From Rapidithrix thailandica (lineage in GTDB: Bacteria > Bacteroidota > Bacteroidia > Cytophagales > Flammeovirgaceae): DNA of 64,000 bases. A program made the translations under genes and the position numbers. Position 1 is the first letter of the stretch. Every line of letters starts with the position of its first letter. The stretch is from positions 83,594-147,593 of the forward strand of contig NZ_JBDKWZ010000018.1 of NCBI RefSeq assembly GCF_039710355.1, given 5' to 3'. Positions 1-9,362 of the stretch are shown here, in pieces. The notes under the pieces were generated by a model. That model ran no database searches, was not told the origin of the DNA, and was given only the letters and a program-made list of their open reading frames with translations.

Positions 1-113
1 GCTCATCAAGGTACTTTTTGAAGAGAATAGCCAAAGCTATTGTTAAAAAAAGTAACACAGAGGAGGCGTTTTTGAAGCATTTTTTAGGAAAAAGAAAAAG
101 GTTAATTCACTTC
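1..113 (+). repeat. Copy 1 of a 113-bp inverted dispersed repeat
   Basis: This stretch matches the reverse complement of 23143-23255 along its full length with six mismatches by my count (about 95% identity). It begins at the window edge, so its true left boundary is unseen. Positions 2-46 read as the last 14 codons and stop (TAA) of a small peptide ending LFEENSQSYC. The other copy has the same peptide end with TGA as stop. The similarity ends sharply after ...TTAATTCACTTC. It also holds a small hairpin ATAGC-CAAA-GCTAT. It lies just past the 3' end of the GH3 gene. Its family is unknown to me. Confidence 0.85.
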
Positions 114-140
114 ACAGTCAAAACGGTATCCGGCAAATCC

Positions 141-2792
141 TTACAACACTACATCCTTCTTTACCTCAAATTTCCCTTCCAGGCCATCGTGTTGATTACC
201 CCCTACGAATACTTCAAATTCACCTGCTTCTACTACCCGTTGCATGTCCCGGTTCCACAGCGACAAATCTTCCGGAGTGAGCTGGAAGGTAATTTCTTTG
301 CTTTGTCCTTTTTCAATCATCACCCGTTGAAAACCTTTTAACGTTCTTCGTGGTGTGGTTACCGAGCTGCGTACATCGTTGAGATACAATTGCACCACTT
401 CTTCCCCATCCCGGTCGCCTGTATTGGTCACCGTGACGGAAACCGAATAATTGGCCTCCTGCCCCGTAATTTTCAAATTACTGTACTCAAAGCTGGTATA
501 ACTCAAACCATAACCAAATTCGTAAAGCGGCTTGTGACTTTCTTTGTTATAACGGTGAATGGCAGAAGGTTTCTGATTGTAATAGAAAGGCAATTGTCCT
601 ACTGAGCGAGGAAAGGTGACGGGCAAACGACCGGCCGGATTGTAATCACCAAAAAGTACCTTGGCAACTGCTTCTCCTAATTTTTCACCGGGAAACCAAG
701 CTTCCACAACGGCCGGCACATGTTGATTGATCCAGTTAACAGACAAGGGTCTGCCATTGAGCAATACACAAACTACCGGAGTACCTGTGGCCTGAATCGC
801 TTTGATCAGCTCCTCCTGGTTGCCAAACAAATCCAGTGATGCCACATCTTTATTTTCTTCTACCAACTCTTCCGACTCTCCCAACACCACCACAGCCACA
901 TCCGATTGACGGGCTAAATGTACGGCTGGTTGGAAATCTACTTTTTTCAAATCCCAAAGCAATTGGGCTTTGGCCCCATAGCCACCTTCCCACATTTCCA
1001 GCTTGATTTTATAGGCCTTCCCCGCTTTAAATTCCATCGGGGAGGTAGCGATATTAGTAGATCCTTTGCTCCAATTGTCTATCACCAATACATCATCCAC
1101 CCATAGTCTTACTCCATCGTCAGAGCTAACCCCGATCCAACCGGAAAAGGAAGTAACCGGTTTTAAATAGCCTGTCCAACGCACGGAAAACTGATCTTCC
1201 GGCATACCTTCACCCGGAGAACCCGGCCAGTGAAAATCTACTTGCGGATCTACTTGTGTTAAAGTGGGTTCTCCTTTCAAATGCCGGTTGGCAAAATATT
1301 CCGCTTTCAAGCCCCGCTCTTTCTGATCTGGTGTCCATAAGTTAGCTTGGCTAATGGCTTGTCCTTTAAAGATCAACGGAGTGCCATTTTCATAGCGCAC
1401 ATTGGCCTCCGGCAAATGCGCTTTGATGCCTTCGTAAACCGTGATGGCTTTTTTCTTTTTCACTGAATATCCCCCCAAAACCGACTCATTGGCCAAGGGG
1501 CCTATCACCGCCACATTTTTCAGCGATTTACTCAAAGGCAACACCTTATTTTGGTTTTTCAGCAAGCAAATAGATTTCAAGCCTGCTTCCAAAGCCACTT
1601 CCTGATGCGCTTGGCTATGATGCCGCTCATCGATCCATTGTTGTTCGGTAAAGGGATTTTCGAAAAGTCCTAAAAGAAATTTCAGACGCAGCACATTGCC
1701 TGCCGATTGGTCGATTCGCTCTTCACTGATTTTTCCCTCCTGCACCAACTCCAATAAATACCGTTGATAATCTTCCGTGGGAAAATCGTAAAATTGCATA
1801 TCAATACCGGCCTCAATGGCCTGACGTACACTCTCTTTGGGCGAATCGGAAACGTAGTGTACATTTTCCAAAAAACGGATCGCTCCCAAGTCAGACACCA
1901 CGATGCCTTTAAATCCCCATTCTTTGCGCAGTACATCGGTCAACAACCATTGGTTGGCAGCACAAGGCACGCCATCCAATTCCGTATAAGCAGCCATAGT
2001 TCCCAAAGCCCCTCCTTCTTTAAAAGCTTTTTCAAATACGGGTAAATAATCCTGGCGGACAATTCTCCGGCCCAATTCCACCGGAGAGGAATTTCCCCCG
2101 GCTTGTGGCACTCCGTGTACGGCAAAGTGTTTGGGTTCGGCTATCATGGCTCGATTGCTGGTCAGGCTGTCCCCTTGGATTCCCCGGATCAAGGCCGAAC
2201 CCAAGTGGGCTGCCAAATAAGGATCTTCCCCAAAGGTTTCGGCAATCCGCCCCCAGCGCGGCTCCCGGCCCAAATCCAGATTAGGCCCTAAGCCAAAGTG
2301 TACTCCGAATGCCCGGCCTTCCGTACCGATCACTTGTCCGGCCTTCTGTAACAATTCACTATCCCAGGTAGCCCCTAAAGCGATATTCATAGGCAATGCC
2401 GTACTTCCTTCGCCCAAATACCCATGCAGAAACTCACAAAGAATCAAAGCGGGTATCCCGTGGCGATTGTGATCTATAACATATTGTTGTAATTGATTGA
2501 TGGTTACAGCATCTTTCGGATACAAATCATGAATTGCTCCTACTCCCAGCTCTCCTAATTGCTCTTGAGTCTTCTCAGCTGAAAAAGCCTCATTTTCTTT
2601 AAAATCAGCCCCGGAGTACATGTCCATTTGCCGGATTTTTTCTTCCAGACTCATTCGAGAAAGCAAATCTTGCACCCGGTCTTCTACGGGTAAATTGGCA
2701 TTTTTATAAACGGGGGATTGATTTTGTTGGCAGGATTGGAAGATTGCTATGCATACCATCCAGCAAAAACTTAAGGAAAGGTGTTTCATCAT
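141..2792 (-). CDS. GH3 family beta-glycosidase with inserted PA14 domain, lipoprotein
   Basis: An 883-residue glycoside hydrolase family 3 protein, probably an exo-acting beta-glucosidase or beta-xylosidase (BglX-like) working on oligosaccharides outside the cytoplasm. The N-terminus is a lipoprotein signal with a lipobox ending FQSC, so it is probably anchored to a membrane. Visible parts are the N-terminal GH3 barrel, with the nucleophile Asp301 in VVSDLGAI, the C-terminal GH3 domain interrupted by a PA14 module at about residues 493-612, and a fibronectin-III-like tail from about 795. PA14 insertions are known in GH3 enzymes and help define the substrate pocket. A TAnnTTTG-type box (TAATTTTG, minus strand, 2844-2851) sits about 52 bp upstream of the start. 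It appears to be a single gene. Exact substrate cannot be told. Confidence 0.93.
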   Translation of the reverse strand: MMKHLSLSFCWMVCIAIFQSCQQNQSPVYKNANLPVEDRVQDLLSRMSLEEKIRQMDMYSGADFKENEAFSAEKTQEQLGELGVGAIHDLYPKDAVTINQLQQYVIDHNRHGIPALILCEFLHGYLGEGSTALPMNIALGATWDSELLQKAGQVIGTEGRAFGVHFGLGPNLDLGREPRWGRIAETFGEDPYLAAHLGSALIRGIQGDSLTSNRAMIAEPKHFAVHGVPQAGGNSSPVELGRRIVRQDYLPVFEKAFKEGGALGTMAAYTELDGVPCAANQWLLTDVLRKEWGFKGIVVSDLGAIRFLENVHYVSDSPKESVRQAIEAGIDMQFYDFPTEDYQRYLLELVQEGKISEERIDQSAGNVLRLKFLLGLFENPFTEQQWIDERHHSQAHQEVALEAGLKSICLLKNQNKVLPLSKSLKNVAVIGPLANESVLGGYSVKKKKAITVYEGIKAHLPEANVRYENGTPLIFKGQAISQANLWTPDQKERGLKAEYFANRHLKGEPTLTQVDPQVDFHWPGSPGEGMPEDQFSVRWTGYLKPVTSFSGWIGVSSDDGVRLWVDDVLVIDNWSKGSTNIATSPMEFKAGKAYKIKLEMWEGGYGAKAQLLWDLKKVDFQPAVHLARQSDVAVVVLGESEELVEENKDVASLDLFGNQEELIKAIQATGTPVVCVLLNGRPLSVNWINQHVPAVVEAWFPGEKLGEAVAKVLFGDYNPAGRLPVTFPRSVGQLPFYYNQKPSAIHRYNKESHKPLYEFGYGLSYTSFEYSNLKITGQEANYSVSVTVTNTGDRDGEEVVQLYLNDVRSSVTTPRRTLKGFQRVMIEKGQSKEITFQLTPEDLSLWNRDMQRVVEAGEFEVFVGGNQHDGLEGKFEVKKDVVL

Positions 2793-2965
2793 TTTAAAGC
2801 CTGTGATTAACCGTATTCGTTTTTGTGGTTAAAATTAGGGAAACAAAATTATAAATAGTAAAAATGACTATAAGAAATCTCAGACATTTCGTTTTGCCCC
2901 TAATTTGGACTAAACAGATTATTGGTGCAGCTTTCCTAAGGAACAGATTTCACAGGAATGAATGT

Positions 2966-3907
2966 TCAGCTAATGCTTTTTCTCCATCGTAAATTATACA
3001 TATTGGGTACTACCATTGCCATCAAAATCAACAAAACACCCAACCACTGTAAAGAACTGACTTTTTCCTGTAATATAATATTTGACATCAGAACAGCCAC
3101 CGGTAGTTCAGCAGCACTGAGAATTGAGCCCAATCCGATTCCGACAATTGGCATTCCCGCGGAGAAAAATAAAGGAGGGATAACCGTCCCGAAAAGGGCT
3201 AAAAGAATTCCCCATACCCACAAACTTTCCGTAAAATTCATTTGCAGGCTCCCATCAAAAAGAAAGGTAGGCGGGTGTACGGATAAAACTAAAATACTTG
3301 CCCCGGTGATCATAAAGGCTGATTTTTTGAGAGGAGGAATTTGTGTTTGACTACGGCCACTCACAAAGACAAACAAGGCATATGCAATGGCTGACAATAA
3401 TCCATAAATCACTCCTTCCATATCAAGATTTCCGGCAGTTCCGTCTATCGCTCCTCCAGCAAAGAATGTCCCGATGATAATCACCAAAGCTGCTATTGAC
3501 TTTGGGCGGGACGGCCATTTGCGGTGGACTAGCGCTTCTAATAATAGCCCTATCCATGTGAATTGCATTAATAAAAGGATTGCAATAGAGGCCGGTACCA
3601 GGCTAATACATTGATAATACAACAAACTCACCATCCCCGTACTGGTTCCGACTCCCATTAATGTGAGGACAGAGCGGAATTTTCCCACAGTACGCATGGA
3701 CACGGGGCTTTTCACAAGCGTTTTTTTTGATTGAAATGACTTTCCTATCACAATTCCCCAAAGTATCACCCAACCGAACAACATCTGACTTCCGGTAACA
3801 TCCGCTACGGTAAAGCCCTCTTTATAAGCCAATTTGGCAAAAGTGGAAAGAATGCCGTAACTACAGGCGCCCAAAAACACCAATACAATTCCTTTAATCT
3901 CCTTCAT
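2966..3907 (-). CDS. EamA/DMT-superfamily transporter
   Basis: A 313-residue integral membrane protein of the drug/metabolite transporter superfamily (EamA type). It has about ten hydrophobic helices arranged as two EamA repeats, with the second repeat starting near residue 155. The glycine- and proline-rich helix ends and the short positively charged C-terminus (NLRWRKS) fit the family. Such proteins usually export amino acids or small metabolites from the inner membrane; nothing here identifies the cargo. It is transcribed alone, in the same direction as the GH3 gene but 173 bp away. A possible -7 box (TATTTTTG, 3913-3920) lies only about 5 bp upstream of the start, which would imply an almost leaderless transcript if real. 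Confidence 0.88.
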   Translation of the reverse strand: MKEIKGIVLVFLGACSYGILSTFAKLAYKEGFTVADVTGSQMLFGWVILWGIVIGKSFQSKKTLVKSPVSMRTVGKFRSVLTLMGVGTSTGMVSLLYYQCISLVPASIAILLLMQFTWIGLLLEALVHRKWPSRPKSIAALVIIIGTFFAGGAIDGTAGNLDMEGVIYGLLSAIAYALFVFVSGRSQTQIPPLKKSAFMITGASILVLSVHPPTFLFDGSLQMNFTESLWVWGILLALFGTVIPPLFFSAGMPIVGIGLGSILSAAELPVAVLMSNIILQEKVSSLQWLGVLLILMAMVVPNMYNLRWRKSIS

Positions 3908-4146
3908 GGCCGCAAAAATAGAGAAGGAAACAAGAAATTTAAGCTAGAAGGATCGAGGGAATGAAGAATTGAAGGCTTATAGGTAGTATTCCTTCTGATG
4001 GGTATGCTCCCTTACTTGTTGATACACTTTCCAACCTTTCATCCCCGATAACTGACCACCGGTTGCTTTTTATGGTAAAATTATTGTTCTTTTAACTCTG
4101 TAATAAAAAAATTGAAATACAGAAAACAGTATTAACCGTCAAAACT

Positions 4147-7100
4147 ATGACTCACCAAACCAAAGCATATACATTTTTGCTATTGCTTCTTACTTTTTGT
4201 AATGGTTTATTTGCTCAAAACCTCTTTCCAATCAAAAAAGAGGGCAAATGGGGTGTAATCAATACAAAAGGGGAATTGGTAGTAAATCCATCTTATGACT
4301 TTGTCAGTGATTTTAATACCGAAGACTATGCGGTATTTGAACAAGGTGGCAAAAAAGGAGTATTGAATCCACAAGGGCAGGCCAGCATTCCGGCTTCCTA
4401 TCAAAAAATACAACCCCTAAAAGGGGCCTTTATCGCCATATGGCAGAACCAACAGTGTGGACTGGCTACCCAAACCGGTCAAGTATTAAAACAACCCGAG
4501 TACGATGCCATTGAAGCAATCCATGATTCCGGTTTTGATTCTTATTTCAAAGTGTACAAAAACTTAAAATCAGGATTGATCAACCAACAAGGCGGGATTG
4601 TATTGAACCCTATCGCTGATCAAATTATGACAGGCAATCAGGGTTTGCCTTTCCTGTTTTTCAAAGTCAATCAAAAAACCGGTCTGGTGAATACTCAAGG
4701 TGAACAAATCTTGTCTGCGGAATATGATTCCATCCTGGTTCAGGGAACAATGCTCAAAGCCTACAAAGGCAAGTCTTTGGTATATATTGAATTTGATCAA
4801 CAGGGAAAAACCACTTTACATAAAGACTTTACCAATGAGGCCGCCTATAAGGTATTTGCCAGAGCTCAAAGCCGCCATTTGCAGTTACAAATCCTGAAAA
4901 ACAATCCGGATGCCCGCAAGCCCCGTTGGGTGATGGATGGCGTACAATACAAACTCATTAATGGTGTAGGAAAAGATTTGATCGGTAAATCATTTTACAA
5001 TATTGGAGTAGACGAAGTTTTGGGGCTTTCTATCGGACAATATGCCGAAAGTCAAAAATCACCCACTGTATGCTTTTTAATCGACCATAACCAAGGAAAA
5101 GTCCTATTTGCCAAACCTTTGGAAGACATGGTTATCAGTGATTTTAACAGCTCTCAATACGCAAGGGCCACCGTAGATACTCTTTGGGATGCCTTGATTG
5201 ATCAACAGGGTAATGTGGTTCAAACGATTCAAAATCAAAAAATCCGGAATACAGGTCCTTTCCGAAAGGGAAAAGCCTGGGTACAGTTAATGAATGGTAA
5301 ATATGGCTTTATCAATGGAGAAGCCCAAGTTATTATCCCCTTTGAGTACGATCAGGCAGGGGATTATGTAGACGGATTTGCCGTAGTCCGGAAGGGAGAA
5401 AAGTTCGGAATTATTGACCCTTCCGGTAAGATGATAGTTCCTCTACAATACGATGGTATCGGCCCTAGTTCCGAAGGCATCGTCCGGTTAAAACAAGGAC
5501 GTGGATCCACAGGCAAATGGGGCGGTATCCGGGTCAAAGATCAAAAGATGATCATCCCCTTCGAATATCAGATGATCGGGGAATTTCATAATGGATTGGC
5601 GGCTATCAAGCAAAACAATGCATTTGGAGTGGTGAATACGGAAGGTAAAATAGTCATTCCTACCAAATTGAAAGTGGATGCCGTAGGACCTTTTGTCAAC
5701 GGCATTGCTTGGGTGGGCCGGGGTCGTTATGTACAGGAATCTCCGGTAGGGGCTTCTTTGGTCAACTTCCGTTACGAAGGTTACCTAAAGAAAGACGGTT
5801 CTTTTCTGATTCCTCCGGTATATCAACGCATTGTGGATTTTGAAGAGGTGTGGAAAAAGCAACAAGGATTGTCCAAAATCGTCAAAAACAACAAAGTCGG
5901 TTATGTAAATTATAAAGGACAAATCATCGTGCCTGCCGAATACGATCAATTAGAGGGCTTCGAAGAAATCTGGTTATTGGACAAGGGTATCACCGAAGCG
6001 GAAAAAAACGGCAAAAAAGGATATATCGACCATAATGGAATAGCGGCTTTGCCTATTGACTATGATTTTGTTTCCAAAGATTTTCTCACGGTGTGGCAAG
6101 ACAGTACCGGATTGGCCAAAGTAGGCAAAGATAAAAAATTCGGCTACGTAGATTACTCCGGCAAACTGATCATTCCCCTATTGTACGATTACATCAGTGA
6201 GTTCCGTCAGGGAATTGCCATTGTCAGAAAAGGCCAAAAATTTGGCGCTATCAACATGGAAAACAAACCGGTATTGCCTGCCACTCACGATGGAGCCAAA
6301 TTTTTAGAAGGCAAGGGAGCAGTGATGATCGAATTTTTTGATAAAGGAGAAGTTTTCCAATTATTAAATGATCAAGGGACAATTCAACAAACATTGACAC
6401 AGGAGGAAGCTGAAAACTACACCAAAGAAGTAAAAGCATTGACTCCGGAGATTCCCGGTAAATATGAATACGAACGTACCTACGATGCCAATGGCATTGC
6501 CGTAGTCAAAACCAAAGGCAAACTGGCTTTATTAGACAAACAGGGCAAACTGCTTTCCAAACCATTATATAAAGAAATAGGTGTTTTTCATGAAGGCTTG
6601 GCCTATGCCCAACGGGAAGATAAAGACGTAAAAAACAGAAAATTCGGCTTTGTGGATCTTCAGGGAAACGAAGTGATAGAACCTGTCTACAATAAAGCTG
6701 GTCACTTCAGTGAAGGAAAGGCAGCTGTGTTTGTCAGAGGAAAATGGGGGTATATTGATACAAAAGGCAAAATGGTCATTCAACCTCAGTTTGAAGAGGC
6801 TCTTCCGTTTTCAGGAGGTTATGCCATTGTCAATGGCCGGCAAATCATCAATGAAAAAGGAGAAAAAACCGGTGAATTTGTACTGGATGGAGAGATTATG
6901 ACAGGTTTTCAAGCTAACCGGGCCAAAGTAAATTCCGTGGGGGGCATGTACCATATCAAGCCTGACGGTATGCCAGCCTACTTCACCAAGTACGATGAAG
7001 TAACGGATTTTCAGAACGAGGTTGCTTTTGTGAAAAGAGGAGAAAAGTGGATATTGACCCGCCAAGCCAATAACCAAACGGTCAAAGTTCCTTTTAGCCG

Positions 7101-7461
7101 GATTGCCAAAAACCAGTACTTGGCTAATTATGAAAAACGCAGAACCATCAAGACCAAATACGGTGATTTGATCAAAGACTTGAAATGGACGTTAGTAAAT
7201 AATGGCCAGTGGAGGATGATTCACCCGGATGGATTATTTGCCAATGATGTAATTTATGAAGAAGTGAATCCTACTTCTGACGGCAACTTCCTGGTAAAAA
7301 TTAATCGCCAATACGGCTTAGCTACGGCTTCGGGTCGTGTAGTCACCCCTGCCGAAAACGAAACACTCAAACGGGTAGGCAATGTGATCAAAGTAGAAAA
7401 ACAGGGCAAATTAGGCTATTTGAAACTGGACGGTTCATGGCTCTGGGAATTGGCAAAATAA
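4147..7461 (+). CDS. Large secreted WG-repeat protein
   Basis: A 1104-residue protein with a cleavable signal peptide (hydrophobic segment about residues 8-24, ending FAQ) followed by nearly end-to-end WG (KWG) repeats. These have the pattern GKWGvIn..Gk.viP..YD, for example GKWGVINTKGE near the start and GKWGYIDTKGK near residue 870. By eye there are around twenty. WG repeats are beta-rich units of unknown general function, common in Bacteroidota exported proteins. No enzymatic domain, transmembrane anchor or T9SS tail was seen, so it is probably periplasmic or released. The repeats differ in sequence, so this is not a recent expansion. It is a single gene closed by a strong terminator. Confidence 0.9.
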   Translation: MTHQTKAYTFLLLLLTFCNGLFAQNLFPIKKEGKWGVINTKGELVVNPSYDFVSDFNTEDYAVFEQGGKKGVLNPQGQASIPASYQKIQPLKGAFIAIWQNQQCGLATQTGQVLKQPEYDAIEAIHDSGFDSYFKVYKNLKSGLINQQGGIVLNPIADQIMTGNQGLPFLFFKVNQKTGLVNTQGEQILSAEYDSILVQGTMLKAYKGKSLVYIEFDQQGKTTLHKDFTNEAAYKVFARAQSRHLQLQILKNNPDARKPRWVMDGVQYKLINGVGKDLIGKSFYNIGVDEVLGLSIGQYAESQKSPTVCFLIDHNQGKVLFAKPLEDMVISDFNSSQYARATVDTLWDALIDQQGNVVQTIQNQKIRNTGPFRKGKAWVQLMNGKYGFINGEAQVIIPFEYDQAGDYVDGFAVVRKGEKFGIIDPSGKMIVPLQYDGIGPSSEGIVRLKQGRGSTGKWGGIRVKDQKMIIPFEYQMIGEFHNGLAAIKQNNAFGVVNTEGKIVIPTKLKVDAVGPFVNGIAWVGRGRYVQESPVGASLVNFRYEGYLKKDGSFLIPPVYQRIVDFEEVWKKQQGLSKIVKNNKVGYVNYKGQIIVPAEYDQLEGFEEIWLLDKGITEAEKNGKKGYIDHNGIAALPIDYDFVSKDFLTVWQDSTGLAKVGKDKKFGYVDYSGKLIIPLLYDYISEFRQGIAIVRKGQKFGAINMENKPVLPATHDGAKFLEGKGAVMIEFFDKGEVFQLLNDQGTIQQTLTQEEAENYTKEVKALTPEIPGKYEYERTYDANGIAVVKTKGKLALLDKQGKLLSKPLYKEIGVFHEGLAYAQREDKDVKNRKFGFVDLQGNEVIEPVYNKAGHFSEGKAAVFVRGKWGYIDTKGKMVIQPQFEEALPFSGGYAIVNGRQIINEKGEKTGEFVLDGEIMTGFQANRAKVNSVGGMYHIKPDGMPAYFTKYDEVTDFQNEVAFVKRGEKWILTRQANNQTVKVPFSRIAKNQYLANYEKRRTIKTKYGDLIKDLKWTLVNNGQWRMIHPDGLFANDVIYEEVNPTSDGNFLVKINRQYGLATASGRVVTPAENETLKRVGNVIKVEKQGKLGYLKLDGSWLWELAK

Positions 7462-7494
7462 AATTTGAAAAGGTAATATCCGATAAATAATTTG

Positions 7495-7537
7495 CACCCG
7501 TCAAGCCCTTTTCAAGGGTTTGACGGGTGTTTTTTTA
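7495..7537 (+). terminator. Rho-independent terminator of the WG-repeat gene
   Basis: CACCCGTCAA...TTGACGGGTG forms a long stem around a short loop and is followed by eight T residues, 33 bp after the WG gene stop. Confidence 0.9.
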
Positions 7538-7557
7538 CAATATTCCAATTGAACTTC

Positions 7558-8445
7558 TTATTCTTGCTCTGTTCGTAACCCTCCGGTGTGAACGGCCAGA
7601 AGTGTGGTTCCTCTGGCAAAATAGCCTTTTTGAATCAAATCATAAATGCCAAAAAACATTTTACCTGAGTAGACAAACTCCAAAGGGATATGATGCTGTC
7701 GGGTGAACTTTTGAATAAAAGCCTCTAGCTCCGGTTTGCTTTTCGCATACCCTCCAAAGTGATAATCCAGATGGATGTCCCAGTTTGAATAAGGAGTTGC
7801 CTGATATGCCAGTAAAAGATGTTTTACTTCATCCGTCAAAAAATGAGCACCTTTCAACACAGCAAAACCTAAAGCCTTCTTCTCTCCTTTTAATCCAGCT
7901 ATCACTCCGGCCAAAGTTCCTCCTGTTCCACAAGGGCAACAGATATAGTCAAACTCCCGGTCAATCTCTTCAAGAATTTCCGAACAGCCCTTTACAGCCA
8001 AAGCATTACTACCGCCTTCCGGCACCAGATAAAAAGGGCCGAATTCCTTTTGTAATGTTTGAATCACTTCCGGTTGCTGCTTTTGCCGGTACGTACTGCG
8101 GTCCATATAGTGAAGCTGCATTCCGGCTTCTTTGGCAAAAGCCAAGGTACTGTTTAAAGGCAAGTGTTCTTCGCCCCGGATAATTCCGATAGTGCGAAGG
8201 CCAAAAAGTTTTCCAACGGCCGCAGTGGCATAAATATGATTAGAATAAGCTCCGCCAAAGGTCAACAGGGTTTTGTGACCAAGCCGTTGAGCTTCCAACA
8301 AATTATATTTGAGCTTGCGCCATTTGTTCCCGGAAATTTGCGGGTGAATCAGGTCATCGCGTTTCACCAATAACCTGATCCCCCGTTGGGTAATTTCCGG
8401 ATCGTTGATTTCTTGAATTTTGGTTGTTGTATTCAGTAAATCCAC
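7558..8445 (-). CDS. PLP-dependent ACC deaminase / D-cysteine desulfhydrase family enzyme
   Basis: A 295-residue fold-type II PLP enzyme. The motif SGNKWRKLKY places the Schiff-base lysine at Lys41. GGAYSNH is the substrate/phosphate-contacting loop, and CGTGGTLAG binds the cofactor phosphate. The family includes 1-aminocyclopropane-1-carboxylate deaminase and D-cysteine desulfhydrase, both of which make ammonia and an oxoacid from a small amino acid. In Bacteroidota most members are annotated only at family level, and specificity cannot be read from the sequence. It follows hslV with a gap of only 5 bp, so the two are very likely co-transcribed although no functional link is obvious. Confidence 0.85.
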   Translation of the reverse strand: MDLLNTTTKIQEINDPEITQRGIRLLVKRDDLIHPQISGNKWRKLKYNLLEAQRLGHKTLLTFGGAYSNHIYATAAVGKLFGLRTIGIIRGEEHLPLNSTLAFAKEAGMQLHYMDRSTYRQKQQPEVIQTLQKEFGPFYLVPEGGSNALAVKGCSEILEEIDREFDYICCPCGTGGTLAGVIAGLKGEKKALGFAVLKGAHFLTDEVKHLLLAYQATPYSNWDIHLDYHFGGYAKSKPELEAFIQKFTRQHHIPLEFVYSGKMFFGIYDLIQKGYFARGTTLLAVHTGGLRTEQE

Positions 8446-8450
8446 TCCCC

Positions 8451-8993
8451 TTATTCAATGGTTTCCAACACCAGATTATGATTGGTATAAATACAAATAT
8501 CCGCTGCAATATGCAGACTCTCTTCCACAATTTCTTTGGCTGATAAATGTGGTGCATGCTTTTGCAATGCCAAAGCAGCCGATTGAGCAAACATACTTCC
8601 TGAACCGATGGCCGCAATTTGATTGTCCGGTTCAATTACATCTCCGGTTCCCGAAATAATCAAGACCTCTTCCTTATTCGCCACAATCATCATCGCTTCC
8701 AAGCGTCTTAAGTAGCGGTCTGTACGCCAATCTTTGGCCAATTCGATAGCCGCTCTTTTCATATTTCCACCAAAGGCATTCAATTTTTCATCAAAGCGCT
8801 CCATCAGGGTAAAAGCATCCGCCGTAGAACCGGCAAAGCCCAATACTACTTTTCCCTCTTGTAATTTTCGAATTTTACGCACATTGCTCTTGGCTACGGT
8901 ATTTCCAAAAGTTGCTTGTCCATCCGCACCAATGGCGATTTTCCCGTCTTTCACCACTGCGAGTACGGTGGTCGATCTGAATTTTTTTGACAT
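8451..8993 (-). CDS. hslV: HslV, proteolytic subunit of the HslUV protease
   Basis: A 180-residue N-terminal-threonine protease of the proteasome-like family, which pairs with the ATPase HslU to degrade misfolded proteins in the cytoplasm. The mature enzyme should begin at Thr8 (TTVLAV) after removal of a seven-residue leader (MSKKFRS). The block ADGQATFGNTVAK and the GSGSMFAQSAALAL segment are typical. Length is normal for the family. hslU is not adjacent; the next gene downstream is the PLP enzyme and the next upstream gene is hemN. The partner must therefore be elsewhere in the genome if the protease is functional. Confidence 0.95.
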   Translation of the reverse strand: MSKKFRSTTVLAVVKDGKIAIGADGQATFGNTVAKSNVRKIRKLQEGKVVLGFAGSTADAFTLMERFDEKLNAFGGNMKRAAIELAKDWRTDRYLRRLEAMMIVANKEEVLIISGTGDVIEPDNQIAAIGSGSMFAQSAALALQKHAPHLSAKEIVEESLHIAADICIYTNHNLVLETIE

Positions 8994-9362
8994 AGATGTA
9001 TTTATTTTGTCTGTAAGTCTGTTGAATATCCTCTCTATTCTTCTTAATCCGTAGAGAAGTGAGTCTTCGAAATTAACGATTTTATTCTAAGTGTGAAAAA
9101 GCATACTAAGATTAGCTGCGTTTCAACTTAACTCTTGTGCAATCGCATTGCTGCTACGTACATCCACTTCCGAGATGATTATTAAATAGTCTCCTGGCAA
9201 CTTGGCGATAGCAGCATGTTAATAAATACTACAATTGGAGGTGTGAGGTTGGGATTTTTTTATCCTATTTTAAATTTTCTACTAAAAAAATAGAATAAGC
9301 AAAAGCATTACAAAAATACAGTTGTAAATACAACTGTATTATCCATGTCATAACAAATCGAA
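8994..9362. other. 369-bp intergenic region between hslV and hemN
   Basis: No convincing gene. The middle contains an imperfect inverted repeat (TTGCTGCTA near 9150 and TAGCAGCAT near 9211) that could fold into a long-range stem. The hemN side has the palindrome listed at 9315-9340. A promoter for hslV must lie here, but no clear TAnnTTTG box was found on the minus strand. A small RNA is possible but unsupported. Confidence 0.4.
9315..9340 (-). terminator. AT-rich palindrome, probable hemN terminator
   Basis: AATACAGTTGT-AAAT-ACAACTGTATT is a perfect 11-bp inverted repeat beginning 22 bp beyond the hemN stop. On the minus strand it is followed by TTTTTG. Low GC makes it a weak terminator. 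An operator is the alternative. Confidence 0.5.
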
